This document shows, piece after piece, positions 34,041 through 46,100 of a stretch of DNA of 64,000 nucleotides. A program made the position numbers and the translations under genes. The notes under the pieces are model-generated. The model was not told the DNA's origin, made no database searches, and saw nothing but the letters and a program-made list of their open reading frames with translations. The stretch is from Cephalopachus bancanus (Eukaryota; Chordata; Mammalia; Primates; Tarsiidae): contig JAPVLO010000083.1 in assembly GCA_027257055.1 (NCBI GenBank), forward strand, positions 4,448,001 through 4,512,000. Reading direction: 5' to 3'. The stretch's first letter is position 1; every line of letters starts with the position of its first letter.

Positions 34041-35047
34041 AAGAGACATAGAGTGACAAACTGGATAAAGAATATGATCCAGCAATCTGCTGCCTCCAGG
34101 AAACTCATCTCACTGCAAAGGACATCCACAGGCTCAAAGATAAAGGTTTGAAAATGATCTTTCAGGCAAATAGAAAACAGAAGAGTGCAGGGGGTAGCTA
34201 TTCCGATTTCAGGCAAAGCAGACTTCAAATCATCAAAAGTTAAAAAGGACACAGAAAAACATTACATAATGATAAAAAGCTCAATCCACCAACAAGAATA
34301 AATATCCACCTTAAACATATATGCACCCAACACAGGAGCACCCAGTTTTATAAAACAACTACTACGTAAACTAAGAGAGCACATTGACTCTCATACTATA
34401 ATTGTTAGAGACCTAATACCCCACTAACAGCTCTAGATAGATCATCAAGACAAAAAAAAACAAACAAACAAACAGGGAGATCCAGAACCTTAACCTGACA
34501 CTTGATCAAATGGATCTAATAAACATCTACAGAACATTCCACTCAACAACTACTCATCAGCATGTGGAACATACTCCAAGACAATCACATTCTCAGACAT
34601 AAATCAAGTGTGAACAAATTTCAAAAGATTGAAATAATACCATGCATCTTCTCAGTTCATAATGGAATAAAAATAAATATTGCAGTGAGAGGATTGCCTG
34701 AGCCCACGGGTTCGAGAACAGCCTGGGCAACTTGGCGAGACCTCATCTCTACAATAAATCAAAAAATTAGCCTGGTGTGGTAACAAGCCTGTAGTTCCAG
34801 CTACTTGGAAAACTGAGGCAGAAGAATAGCCTGAGCCCAGCGGGTCGACGCTGGGGTGGCCATGAGCATGCCACTGCACTCTAGCCTGGATAACGGAGTG
34901 AGACTCCCACTCAAACTAAATATTGCCACCAACAAGGTTCCCCTAAAACATACAAAGACATGGACACTAAACAACATGCAGCTGAACAACTTCTTGCTTA
35001 ACATGGAAATTAAGACAGAAATAAAAAGATTTCTGGAAACAAATGTA
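34041..35047 (+). mobile_element. host L1, inverted 5' segment (endonuclease)
   Basis: Plus-strand ORF2 endonuclease segment from about codon 22 (aagagacatagagtgacaaa) to about codon 250 (tttctggaaacaaatg). It lies back to back with the minus-strand piece that begins at about codon 250, with roughly a dozen bases missing and an ATG microhomology at the junction. This is the signature of 5' inversion by twin priming. An Alu (34,684-34,916) later inserted in it. Coding is destroyed: for example, the GDFN motif region reads attgttagagacctaatacc. Confidence 0.88.
34684..34916 (+). mobile_element. 5'-truncated Alu with TSD, inside L1
   Basis: Starts in the left monomer (gaggattgcctgagcccacg), has the linker tctctacaataaatcaaaaa and a right monomer ending gagactcccactcaaac. 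Flanked by taaatattgc at 34,674-34,683 and 34,917-34,926, an exact 10-bp target-site duplication within L1 sequence. Confidence 0.92.
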
Positions 35048-35365
35048 TTGTTTTTATTATAGAAAAGTAAATGTTTATTTCCTTTTTTAATGATAGATTT
35101 AAAAATATGTAATTACTGATAAGATGCATACTATCTCTTAAATAAGAAAAAAATCCCAAACAGTCAAGGTAATGTGATCCCTTGTTTGTAAAAATCTGTA
35201 TAGATTATATCAATATTATACTCTATTGCAGTATAAGAATAGACAATAAATTCGGCATTATCTCTGAGTAATAAAGGATGAATTTTATTTTTCTTCATTT
35301 TGCTTATCTATATTTCTATCGTGTGCTGCTTTTATCATTAAGATGTGTTATATTTAAAGAATTCA
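35048..35365 (+). mobile_element. old L1M 3' fragment
   Basis: Decayed L1M-type end: aatgtgatcccttgtttgta, ctgtatagattatatcaata and ttttattttt cttcattttgc wording near 35,285. No coding remains. Confidence 0.55.
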
Positions 35366-35515
35366 TTCTTAGTGAGTTGGATGAAAAATAGAGTTCAAAA
35401 ATGGCCATGAAAGCGGAAGCAGTGGTGGCACCCTGCAATATATATGTATACATATCGCACCTCCCTAAACTGGTTAATAGTAGCATGAAAGACCCATTTG
35501 GTCAATTAGAAACAA
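35366..35515. other. short spacer, nothing recognised
   Basis: About 150 bases between an L1M relic and the second long L1. No target-site duplication of that L1 could be found here. Confidence 0.4.
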
Positions 35516-37289
35516 GGAGGGGAGTTCCAGTAAGATGGTGATGGCACAGGTGGAATTGTCATATTCTTCAAATGTGAGTTCCCAGAAAGACTCTTACTTT
35601 TCTTCCCCCACCCCCCTGCCCATCACCAGCTGCAACGGTCCGTGGCCCGGAGACCCTTGGCCCCACACAAGGTCACATATTGTGGCCCCCAGCTGCTGCT
35701 GCTCCACTATAGGTGGCCCCAGCCCTGGCTGCATGGAAATCCCAGCTCCCTCCCCAGCTACATCTCTCACCTGGTGCCAAGCCACCACCTGTGGAGGCCC
35801 TTGGACACTGCCTTGTGGAGATATGAGTTCCCTTGCTGGCTACACTGATCCACCAAGCACTCAGCCGCCCGGCACTCAGTTGCCACCAGCTCCCACCCTG
35901 ACTGGGCTCCCGGTGCTCACTCCCCAGAGTTCCAGCTCCCCACCCTGGGTTCTGGGTCCCTGCCCAGCCCTATTTCAAGCCACTGTCATCCAAGGAGGCT
36001 CTAGGCACCCACCCCTAAGAGATACCAGCTCCATTTTTGGCTGAAGTATCCTGTGAGGGGCCCAAATTCGCTGTCACCACTCGCCACCCGCTCTTTGGAG
36101 CTCCAATCCATGCTCTGGCTGAGCCATCCAGCGTGTGACCCCGTGGTTGTGTAGGGAATAGTGTATTTTAAGGAGGTGCTGATCAGTCGCTCTCAGCTCC
36201 AGAAAAGGGAACTCCCAGCCCCCTCCTCCACCCCAGGCTGCTGGTGGAACACCAGATCCAGTGCCCAGCTGTGCAGCTGATCCCTGGTGCATCACACGCC
36301 ACCACAGCCCATCATAGTGGATCACCCATGGACCCAGATGAGTGGAGAGAAAGGATCCACAAAAGAGAAACTGCCCACCTCAACCATTTTCCAGGCAGAG
36401 ATTTGCATTGCCCCACCCACCTACGAGCAGCCTTCACCTTGGTTTCTAAGGTAACGTCACTAACCAGGAGACAAAAGCCCCTCCCCTATGCTGAATCAGA
36501 GACAAGCAACTCAGCATCGCAGACCTCTCAGGCAGCAAGCTAAAGGAATAACCCCAAGCTGTGAGTAAATCTATCTGCCTGCAATGAAAACAAAGGGGAG
36601 AGGCTAGAGATCAGAGCTGAAGAGACTTTAGACACTCAGGAAAGATACCAGAGCCAGTCTGATTTCTTATTTTGACTTTTGATTTTATCATTTTGGCTAT
36701 TTTGCTCACTTTTGTTTGCTTTTTGATTTAGACCACCTGTTTGTGTTGGGGGAAAATGCATCAAAAGACATGATTTTATTGGTCTGTCTTTGTGTGGTTA
36801 CCGGTATGCTTTAGGGAATTTTGTTTGTGTGTCTGTTTTTCACTCTTCTCTGGCCTTGTGTCTCTTTCTCACCCATTAGTTGGTATGTATGTCTGTTTCC
36901 CTCTCACTCTTCTGTCTTTCTAAGTTCCTCTTGACCCTCCCCTTCTTCAATTACTTTCCTTTTTCATACCTCCTTTTGTTCCAGGGACCAAACCTACACC
37001 CCAGTGCATGGACAGATTGTAAGGCAGGGAGAAATAGGTTCAAGTGTGCCCATACACCTGTTGGTGGATACTGGGATCAGCACATAGATTCTGAATCACA
37101 GCTTTCCCCTCAAATAAACCTCAAAACTGCAAAATGTACAGCCCCCAGTCCACACTCCAGCCTCAAAAGTGAACAAAGCCATAGGAAGAGCAGAAAATTG
37201 AACAAATGAAGTAAAAGCAACCCCACCTTCCCTGAAAAACAGAATTGAAGAAGTGGAGGGAAAAGAAGAGAGAGAAAAAATCTACACAA
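35516..37289 (+). promoter_or_regulatory. L1 5'UTR / promoter, different subfamily
   Basis: Begins ggaggggagttccagtaaga with a degenerate YY1-like aagatggtg (35,532-35,540). The first about 1.1 kb is proline/serine-codon-like C-rich sequence with a 169-codon sense open frame (35,535-36,044). From about 36,960 (ttgttccagggaccaaacct) it becomes alignable with the other L1's 5'UTR, including cagattctgaatcacagct-type wording. Confidence 0.8.
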
Positions 37290-38245
37290 ATGAAGAAAAA
37301 CCAAAAAAAGAATATGGATCTCTCCCAGATGCCTGGGAGGACAGACACTGAGAAAACTGACTTCAGAATGCAAACAATGAAGAGCCCCCAGAATGACTGG
37401 TCTCAAACTACAAACCTTGATATCAAGACATTAATGGAGAGATTAAAAAGAATTGAGGAGAGATAAGAAGAAACTAGGAAGGAGTTGATAACTGAGAAAA
37501 CAGTAATAAGGAATACTGTGAATGATATAAATAACAAACTGATGAGCATGGAAAGCAGAATTAGCCAAGCAGAAGAAAGAATCTCAGAGCTTGAGGACCA
37601 AAATATAGAACTAACCCAAACTGTCAAAAACATAGAAAAGAAGCTTAAAAAGACAGAACAAAACCTTCAAGAGATGAGCAATTACTTCAAGAGAAAGAAC
37701 CTAAGAGTAATTTGCCTTCCTGAAACAGAAAGAGAAACAGAGGCCACCTTGGAACAAACATTTCATGAGATTACTGAAGAAAACTTCCCTCATCTCATCA
37801 CTGACGTGAAAATTCAAACACAAGAGATTCAGAGAACCCCTGCAAGACAACAAATGAGAAGACCAACTCCCAGACACATGATAATTTGCCTAAGCAAATA
37901 GGTATAAAAGAAAAATCCTAAAGGCAGCAAGAGAAAAAGGCCAGATCACCTACCATGGAAGACCAATTAGAATAGCAGCAGATTTATCTACAGAAACCCT
38001 GCAGGCTTGGAGCCCTATCTTCAAAGTTCTAAAAGATAAATAATTTCAACCAAGAATAACCTACCTAGCCAAGCTAAGTTTCTTCAGTGAGGGAGAATTA
38101 AAATCTTTTCCAGATATCCAATCCCTAAGAACTTATGCTGCCACCAGACCACCTCTACAAAAACACTTAAGAAAGTACTAAACACAAAAGAAAAGGAAAA
38201 AAGAACAAAAACGTTCTTCACAAGAGCACAGGAAAAAAGAGTAAA
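37290..38245 (+). pseudogene. L1 ORF1, broken
   Basis: RNA-binding ORF1p relic beginning MKKNQKKNMDLSQMPGR at 37,290. An in-frame TAA at 37,464 (gagagataag, where the other copy has gagagacaag) interrupts the N-terminal part. The frame reopens through the coiled coil (ISQAEERISELEDQN) and RRM (TERETEATLEQTFHEI) to a TAG at 37,899. Beyond it, further indels and a TAA (aaagataaataattt near 38,034) break the C-terminal domain. The gene ends near agagtaaaac around 38,240 by alignment with the other copy. Confidence 0.88.
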
Positions 38246-38321
38246 ACACACACAAACCAACCCCAAAACCAAAAGAAAGACAACAAACAAAGAGGAACAA
38301 CAACAACTCTATAAGAACTTT

Positions 38322-41300
38322 ATGATAGGGACCAACTCTCACATTTCAATAATTAGCCTGAATGTGAATGGACTAAATGCACCAATGAAAAGACATAGAA
38401 TGGCAAAATGGATAAGATATCACCAGGCAACAATATATTGCCTTCAAGAGACCCACCTCACTAGAAAGGACATGCACAGACTCAAAGTAAGAGGATGGGA
38501 AACAAATTTTCAGGTGAATGGAACACAAAAGAAAGGAGGAGTTGCAATCCTAATTTCAGACAAAATACCATTTAAGCTATCAAAAATGTAAAAAGATACC
38601 GAAGGCCACTACATATTGATGAAAGGTTCACTCCATCAACAAGAAATATCTATCCTAACCATATATGCACCCAACATAGGAGCGCCAACGTTCATAAAGC
38701 AGCTTCTAGGAAAACTCAAGAAAGATATTGACTCTAACACCATCAGAACTGGAGACTTAACTATCCCACTCACAACCCTTGACAGATCATCAAGACAAGA
38801 AATCAGCAACAAGATCCAGAACCTCAATGTGACTCTTGACCAAATGGACTTAATTGATACCTACAGAACCCTCCATCCAAAGACCACAGAATATACATTC
38901 TACTCATCACCACATGGAACGTACTCTAAGATCGACCACATACTTGGTCATAAATCAAGCATAAACAAATTTCAAAAGATCGAAATTTTGTCATGCACCT
39001 TCTCGGACCACAGTGGAATAAAAACAAACATCAACACCAACAAGGTTCCCCCTAAACCCACAAAGATATGGACATTCAATAGCATGATGCTAAACAACTC
39101 CTGGGTCAACAGTGAAATCAAAACAGAGATTAAAAGATACCTGGAAACAAATGAAAATGAAGAGACATCTTACCAAAATCTCTGGGATACCATGAAAGCA
39201 GTAGTAAGAGGAGAATTCATATCTCTACAAACCCACATGAAGAAAATGGAAAGATCACAAATTAACAGCCTAACAAGTCACATTAGGAAGGTGGAAAAGC
39301 AAGACCACCAAAACCCTAACTTCAGCAGAATAATACAGATCACAAAAATAAAAGCCCAAATCCAAGACATAGAAGACAAAAAGATAATACAAAAAAACAA
39401 TGAAACAAAAAGCTTGTTCTTAGAAAGGATAAAAAAGATCAATGGTCCCTTAGCTAGACTGACCAAGAAAAAGAGAGAAAAAGCCCAAATGAATACAATT
39501 AGAAACACAAAAGATGAGGTCACATCCGACTCCGAAGAAATACAAAAGATCATTAGAGACTACTATGTACACTTGTATGTAAACAAACTGGAAAACCTTA
39601 AGGAAATGGAAGACTTTCTGACATCACACAACCTGCTAGGTTGAAACAAGAAGAAATCAAGACCCTAAATAGACCAATAATAATCAAGGAAATTGACTAT
39701 GTAACAAGAAAACTACCTACAAAAAAAAGCCCTGGACCAGATGACTTTTGGCAGAATTCTATAAGACATTTAAGGAGGAGCTGATACCAATCCTACTGAA
39801 AGTATTCCAGGTGATTGAGAAAGATGGAAGCTTCTCCAAATTATTATATGAAGCTAACATCACATTGATACCCAAGCCAGATAAAGACCTAACAAAGAAA
39901 GAGAACTACAGGCCAATATCTCTGATGAACATAGATGCCAAAATTCTCAACAAGATCCTAGCAAATTGGATTCAACAACACATCTCAAAAATCATCCATC
40001 ATGACCAAGTAGGCTTCATCCCTGGGACGCAAGGCTGGTTCAATATTTGCAAGACAATAAATGTAATTAAATACATCACCAGACATCAGAACAAAAACCA
40101 CATGATTATATCATTAGATGAAGAAAAAGCTTTTGATAAAATACAGCACCCCTTCCTGATAAAAACCCTCGAACATCTAGGCATACAGGGAACATACCTC
40201 AAAATAGTAAAAGCCGTCTATGAGAAACCCACAGCCAGCATACTCCTAAACAGACAAAAATTGGAATCATTTTCCCTGAAAACTGGAACAAGACAAGGAT
40301 GCCCACTCTCTCCCCTCCTGTTCAATATAGTATTGGAAGTCCTGGCTAGAGCAATCAGAAAAGAGAAGGTAATCAGGTGTATCCAAATAGGAAAAGAGGA
40401 AACAAGTTATCTCTCTTTGCAGATGACATGATTGTGTACCTTGAAAACCCAAGAGAATCTGTCAAAAGTCTCCTTGCACTGATAAAGAACTTTGACAAAG
40501 TCTCAGGGTATAAAATAAATGTGCAAAAGACAATTGCATTTCTTTACACCAATAATAAACATACAGAAACCCAAATAAAAAGCACAATCCCATTCACAAT
40601 ACCCACAAAAAAATGAAATACCTTGGCATCTTCCTAACCAGAGACATGAAAGACCTTTACAATGAAAACTACAAAACACTGCTCAAAGAAATCAAAGATG
40701 ACACAAACAAGTGGAAAAATATCCCATGCTCATGGATTGGGAGAATCAACATTGTGAAGATGTCCATGTTACCTAAGGCAATCTACAGATTTAATGCAGT
40801 ACCCATCAAATTACCAGCAACATTCTTCTCAGACCTACAAAAAACAATAACAGGAATTCATATGGAAACACAAATGAACAAGAATATCCAGAACAATCCT
40901 CAGCAAAAAAAAGGCAGGAAGTACCAAACAACCAGACTTCAAACTTTACTATAAAGCTACAATAATCAAAACAGCTTGTTATTGGTACAGGAACAGGCAT
41001 ATATACCAATGGAATAGAATTGAGATTCCAGAAGCAAAACCTCAATTTCTCAACCAACTCATCTTCGACAAAGCCCCCACCACCTACCACTGGGGAGAGG
41101 AGAACCTATTCAGTAAATGGTGCTGGGAAAACTGGCTGACCACATGCAGAAGAATCAAACAAGATCCCTATATATCCCCATACACAAAAATTAACTCTAA
41201 ATGGATCAGAGACCTAAATGTAAAACCTCAAACCATAAGATTCTTAGAAAATGCAGGACACACCCTTATGGAAATTGGAACTGGCATCCAATTCCTGAAC

Positions 41301-42128
41301 AAAACCTGAAATGCACGGGCCATAAGAGATAAAATAGACAAGTGGGACCTCATTAAACTGACAAGCTTCTGCAAAGTCAAAGAAACCATCAAGAGAGCAG
41401 GGAGACAGCCCACAGACTGGGAAAAGGTATTTGCCAACTCCAGGTCTGACAAAGGCCTAACATCTTGGATCCACAAGGAACTCAAACATGCTGGAAAGAA
41501 AAAAACAACTCCATTACAAAGTGGGCAAAAGATATGAACAGACACTTCTCAAAGGAAGACATCTAAGCAGCCAACAGACACAGGAAGAAATGTTCAAACT
41601 CACTAATTATCAAGGAGATGCAAATTAAAACTACACTGAGATACCATCTAACTCCCATCAGAATGGCATTTATCAATAACTCAAAAAATAATAGTTGCTG
41701 GAGAGGGTGTGGTGAAAAGGGAACACTTCTAACACTGTTGGTGGGAGTGTAAATTAGTGCAACCTCTGTGGAAAGCAGTGTGGTGATTCCTAAAAGCTCT
41801 AAATATCAACCTCCCATATGACCCTGCAATCCTCCTACTGGGAATATACCCTGAAGAATTCAAATCACTCTATAAAAAAGATACCTGCACACGCATGTTT
41901 ATCGCAGCATTGTTCACAATAGCAAGAACCTGGAATCAACCATACTGTCCATCAAAAGAGGACTGGATTTAAAAAATGTGGTACATATACACAATGGAAT
42001 ACTATGCAACCATAAAAAAGAACAAAATCATGAACTTCGCAGCAACCTGGATGGAACTAGTGTCAATAATACTGAGTGCCCTTTCACAGAAACAAAGATC
42101 TGAGTATCACATGTTCTCACTCATATAG
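38322..42128 (+). pseudogene. L1 ORF2 (endonuclease-reverse transcriptase), broken
   Basis: Start ATG at 38,322 aligns with the first copy's ORF2 start. Endonuclease residues N14 and E43 are present, but the GDFN motif reads GDLT (38,750s), so catalytic N147 is replaced by T. The SDHSG motif is kept. RT motif [12 protein letters not shown] is intact near 40,420. Lesions include TAA at 38,589, -1 near 39,633, -1 near 39,755, -1 near 40,400, -1 in an A-run near 40,605, +1 near 40,850 and others downstream. Longest pieces: 38,616-39,644 (342 codons) and 39,748-40,431. The C-terminus ends MFSLI at 42,126. Confidence 0.93.
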
Positions 42129-42273
42129 CAGACCTTGAATATCCATCATAATACTATAAGAAAAGGACTGACAGTGGTGGGAAACTATGTGGGGGAGGGG
42201 AAGGGAGGTGGGATTAATGGTAGTCAATATCTGTCGGGGGATGGGGAGACAACCCTTATCAACAAGGGTGCCT

Positions 42274-42482
42274 ACCCACCTGGGCAGTGAGACCTCATCT
42301 CTACAATAAATCAAAAAATCAGCCGGGCATGGTAGTGCATGCCTGTAATTCCGGCTACTTGGAAGGCTGAGGCGGAAGGATCGCCGGAGCCCAGCAGGTC
42401 GAGGCTGCGGTGGCTGGAAGCGGCCACTGCACTCCAGTCTGGGCGACAGAGTGAGACTCCAACTCAAAAAAAAAAAAACAAA
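42274..42482 (+). mobile_element. 5'-truncated Alu with TSD in L1 3'UTR
   Basis: Contains the end of a left monomer, linker tctctacaataaatcaaaaa, and a CpG-rich right monomer (ggcggaaggatcgccggagc). Flanked by aacaagggtgcct at 42,261-42,273 and 42,483-42,495, an exact 13-bp target-site duplication. It therefore postdates the L1 it interrupts. Confidence 0.94.
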
Positions 42483-42570
42483 AACAAGGGTGCCTGAATA
42501 AAGCATATTTGTATACCTAACCCTTAACTGTACCCCACAATATCAAAATAAAAAATATTTATATAAATTA

Positions 42571-42945
42571 AAAATGTGGTACATATACATGATGGAATAC
42601 TATGCAGCCTTAAAAGGAACAAAATCATGAATTTCACAGCAACCTGGATGGAACTAGAATCTATAATACTGAGTGACCTCTCACAGAAACAAAGATCTGA
42701 GTATTACAAGTTCTCACTCATATAGTGGACTTTGAACATCTATCATAATACTATAAGAAAAGGATTGACAGTGGTGGAAAACTATAGGGGGGTAGGATTG
42801 ATGGTAGTCAATATCTGTCTGGGGACAGGGAGACACCCCTTATCAACAAGGGTGCCTGAACGATGCATATTTGTATACCTAACCCTTAACTGTACCCCAC
42901 AATTTTAAAATAAAAAATATGATTAATAAATAACTTTTTTAAAAA
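42571..42945 (+). mobile_element. extra L1 3' end in tandem
   Basis: Directly after the second L1's tail, a further L1 3' end starts at aaaatgtggtacatatacat (last codons of ORF2) and runs through ggattgacagtggtggaaaa to a second A-rich tail. It is the same subfamily as the preceding L1 and closely similar to it. Confidence 0.88.
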
Positions 42946-44574
42946 ATCACATAGCCACAGCTTAAAAAAAAAAAGTACTGGCATTCAAAATGGGTTAAAG
43001 AAATATAAGTTGTTAATTCTCTCATAGCACTCAGAAAATTGTCCACTGTGGTGCCCAGGGAAGAAGATTAAAATTAAAGCACTTAACTTGAAAACATGAG
43101 GATCTCAGCAAGCAACCATGAAATGTTCTTAGTACGGCATACACAGAGAAAGCCATCAATTTTGTTGCTTCTGGAAGTTTTTTTAAATGACAAATGAGAA
43201 ACATTATAGTTTACATAATAGCTTTCTTATCATGTAAGAGGGATTCATCCAATAATAGCTTTAGTATTTACTAAATGCAACTACCTTGAGATTTCTCCAT
43301 AATATGAAAATTAACTTTTCAATCATATGTGTGGAAATTGCATATTGTATATTTGTGTGGTAATACTTCCATGGTTGTACATGCAAGAAACTTGTCAAAA
43401 TAGGGAGATTTAACAAGTTAAAACATTTTAATTGAATCACAGTACTGTTTGTTATGTTCTTACCAATGACTCTACACTAAATTAATGAACAAAAGGCTTA
43501 ATGAAGAAAAAGAAGAGCTAAATGCATGCCGAACAAGTTTGTAAAGGGGAACAATTTGATGTCAACAAACAAGAAAGGACATATGGTATTTACGGTTAAG
43601 CAACAAACAAGCCCACACTTATAAGGAAACAATAGTTTTGAAAACCTTAGGGTCATTACTTTATTTTTTAAAAGACAACAATATGAGGCAATCAAAAATT
43701 TTTAATAATAACTAGAACTGTAGAGTTACTGAATTGTCATTTTGTTCTAGTAAAATATGTAGCAAATTTGTCTACCTTAAGAATGAAAAATAAGATAGCA
43801 GATGCAGAGAAAAGAGACAATTCTAAAAGGAATACCCACAAAAAACCATGGTGACTCCTAATTTTATCCAGGCTAGAAGGTGTAATCGATAGTCTTTTCA
43901 ACCATTTGATTAAGTGATTAAGGGGCTAAAGATGTCCAGATACTAAAAGCTTCACTTGCCTGAGATTAATGTGCATCTTTACCAGAAGACCGACCGTTTC
44001 CAAAATAACGAGTAAATGGAGCCAACAGAGGCTGGAATGGGGAAAGTTTTGTTGCCTCATAAGCAAAGAAGAAAAATACTTTAGGAAAAGCCTTTGTGTT
44101 ATGTGGTCTTAAGGAAGAATCTGCCGTTTTCCCCAAAAGAGGCAGAGTTAAGGCAGTGTACAAATTTAGACACACAAGTCACATAGAGCACAGTGGGTGT
44201 CTGAAGAAAAACAGTGACCTGATATCGGGCAATGCAGGGAACAAGCTGATGAAATAGAGCTACTGACACAAAATAAATGCAGCAAAAATGAACACTTATT
44301 TTTAATGTCATTAACTAAAAGGAATGTACTTTCTACTGACTAGGCTAAATATCTCAGTAGAAACCATTGCTTAAATACACAAGAAAGATTATTTTTGAGT
44401 AAAAAGTATGCTGAATGACAAGAACAAAAAGCAGCCTGCTAACTCCAGAAAGCTTGCTGTTTTATAAAAGCCCCTTTCCCATTCTTCCCAGGCAAGAGTA
44501 AGACTAACTTAAATATGGTTACTGCTTATATTAATTTCAGTTGCATTCATAGGATAGATTGTTTCTCTATGCTA
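42946..44574. other. no gene seen
   Basis: About 1.6 kb of AT-rich unique-looking sequence. Minus frames at 43,498-43,695, 43,966-44,175 and 44,099-44,311 have no domain. No repeat family recognised. Confidence 0.4.
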
Positions 44575-44660
44575 GCAAAGACAATTTGCCAATAATCACA
44601 CAGCCAGGAAGTAACAGGGCTGGATTTAAACCAAGATTAACTGAGTTAAGCAAATGTTCA
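44575..44660 (-). repeat. MIR fragment
   Basis: Short reverse MIR core: aatcacacagccaggaagta and acagggctggatttaaacca. Confidence 0.65.
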
Positions 44661-44850
44661 TATTCCCTTTCTCAGATGGAGTGGCAATCAGCCAGGGCTT
44701 TAATAAAACATCTATTGTTCTCCCAGAAGCTGAGTATGCTTTCAATGAACTGAAAGAAAACGGGCAATCATGCAAATTCAACACAGACCCTTAAGTTTAA
44801 AAAAAAAAATCTCTAAATCCAGGGATCCTGAACTACAAGACTTTTATATG
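44661..44850. other. spacer, nothing recognised
   Basis: Under 200 bases between a MIR fragment and a TG microsatellite, with no supported feature. Confidence 0.4.
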
Positions 44851-44885
44851 TGTGTGTGTGAGTGTGTGTGTCTGTGTGTGTGTGT
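44851..44885. repeat. (TG)n microsatellite
   Basis: Interrupted TG repeat: tgtgtgtgtgagtgtgtgtg followed by tctgtgtgtgtg. Confidence 0.9.
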
Positions 44886-44889
44886 ATAT

Positions 44890-45203
44890 CTTTTTTTTTC
44901 TTTTTTCTTTTTTTGATTCAGGGCCTCACTCTCTCATCCAGGCTGGAGTGCAGTGGTAGGATCATGGCTCACTGCAGCCTCGACCTCTGGGTTCAGGCGA
45001 TCCTCACACCCTTGCCTCTCGAGTAGTTGAGACTACAAGCAGACACCACCACACCGAGCTAATTTTGATTTTTTTTTTATATATAGAGACCAGGAGGTCT
45101 CACTAGGTAGCCCAGGTGGTCTTAAACTCCTGGGTTCAAGCAGTCCTTTTGCCCTAGCCTCGCAAAGTGCTGGGATTATAGGTGTGAGCTACCATGCCCA
45201 GCC
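44890..45203 (-). mobile_element. Alu dimer, old
   Basis: Minus-strand dimer: T-rich start, ggcctcactctctcatccag, gcagcctcgacctctgggtt, linker with T-run, ctcgcaaagtgctgggatta and accatgcccagcc. Many substitutions. Confidence 0.9.
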
Positions 45204-45884
45204 TAAGAGATTTTTTTTTTAATGTTAGTTTTTAAAAACTTTTCTATAAGCTATTATCTATATCCCATAGATTAAATGTAATCAAACATAAATCACCATC
45301 TTCAGTTTAGTTTAAAACATGGCATTCACATCACAATTTATTTATTGCTAAAGGACCCTGTTTGATGACCCTACCAAAACATAAATGCCATTGATGGTAA
45401 ACTCCCTTTTTCATACAAGTGCATGCATATTTATAACATGACAGAGAAGAAAAGCAATAGTAAACCAAAGAATACAAATAATCAGAGTTCTAAGAGTTCA
45501 CGTCACCATGAACTAAGTTGAAGAGAATGTAGTAGTACAATCAAATCTATCCTCATGAAGATAAAAATATTCTTTAATAAGTTCAAACAACATACTGACA
45601 CACAAAAACTACATAGATGCCATGAGAGAACAGGATTGTTGACATCTCCTTAAGTAAGCAAAAATCTGCAGTCATGAAGTCTCACAGGTGACAATATGCT
45701 GGGTTCTTTCTGAGAAGTAATAAACATGCCTAATAATTCTAAAGATTAAAGACTAACAAGATTATCCTTCTGTGTTTAGGGGTTTTCTATTTTGTTTTTT
45801 AAAGCAAGGGGCCTACTATTTTATGAGGCCATGGCTTGGAAAAGTTGGGACTTGGAGATTTGTTTTTGTTTGCTTTTTTTTAAT
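45204..45884. other. no feature recognised
   Basis: About 680 bases, AT-rich, no gene or named repeat. Confidence 0.4.
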
Positions 45885-46100
45885 TGAAAGAAAATCCACA
45901 TAACATAAAATGAAAGATTTTAAAGTGAACAATTCAGTAACATGCAGTATGTTCACAAGGTGTGCAACTACCACCTCTATCTGGTTTCAAAACATTTCAT
46001 CACCCCAAAATAAAACCTTACACCCATCCAGCATTACTCCCCATCAACCCCTTTGTCGAGGCCCTGACAGCCACTAATCTGCTTTCTGTTTTAATAAAGA
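45885..46100 (-). mobile_element. old L1M-type 3' fragment
   Basis: Words match an ancient L1 3' region in reverse: aagtgaacaattcagtaaca, gtgtgcaactaccacctcta, ccttacacccatccagcatt and gccactaatctgctttctgt. Confidence 0.6.

Larger units (their letters stand above)
35516..42568 (+). mobile_element. near-full-length L1, second copy (broken)
   Basis: About 7 kb including an inserted Alu (42,274-42,482). Layout: 5'UTR 35,516-37,289, ORF1 from 37,290, ORF2 38,322-42,128, 3'UTR to about 42,568. Related to but distinct from the L1 at 26,099: ORFs align throughout, but the first about 1.1 kb of the 5'UTR is unrelated. It has more lesions than that copy and its CpGs are more decayed, so it is older. 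No TSD found. Confidence 0.9.
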
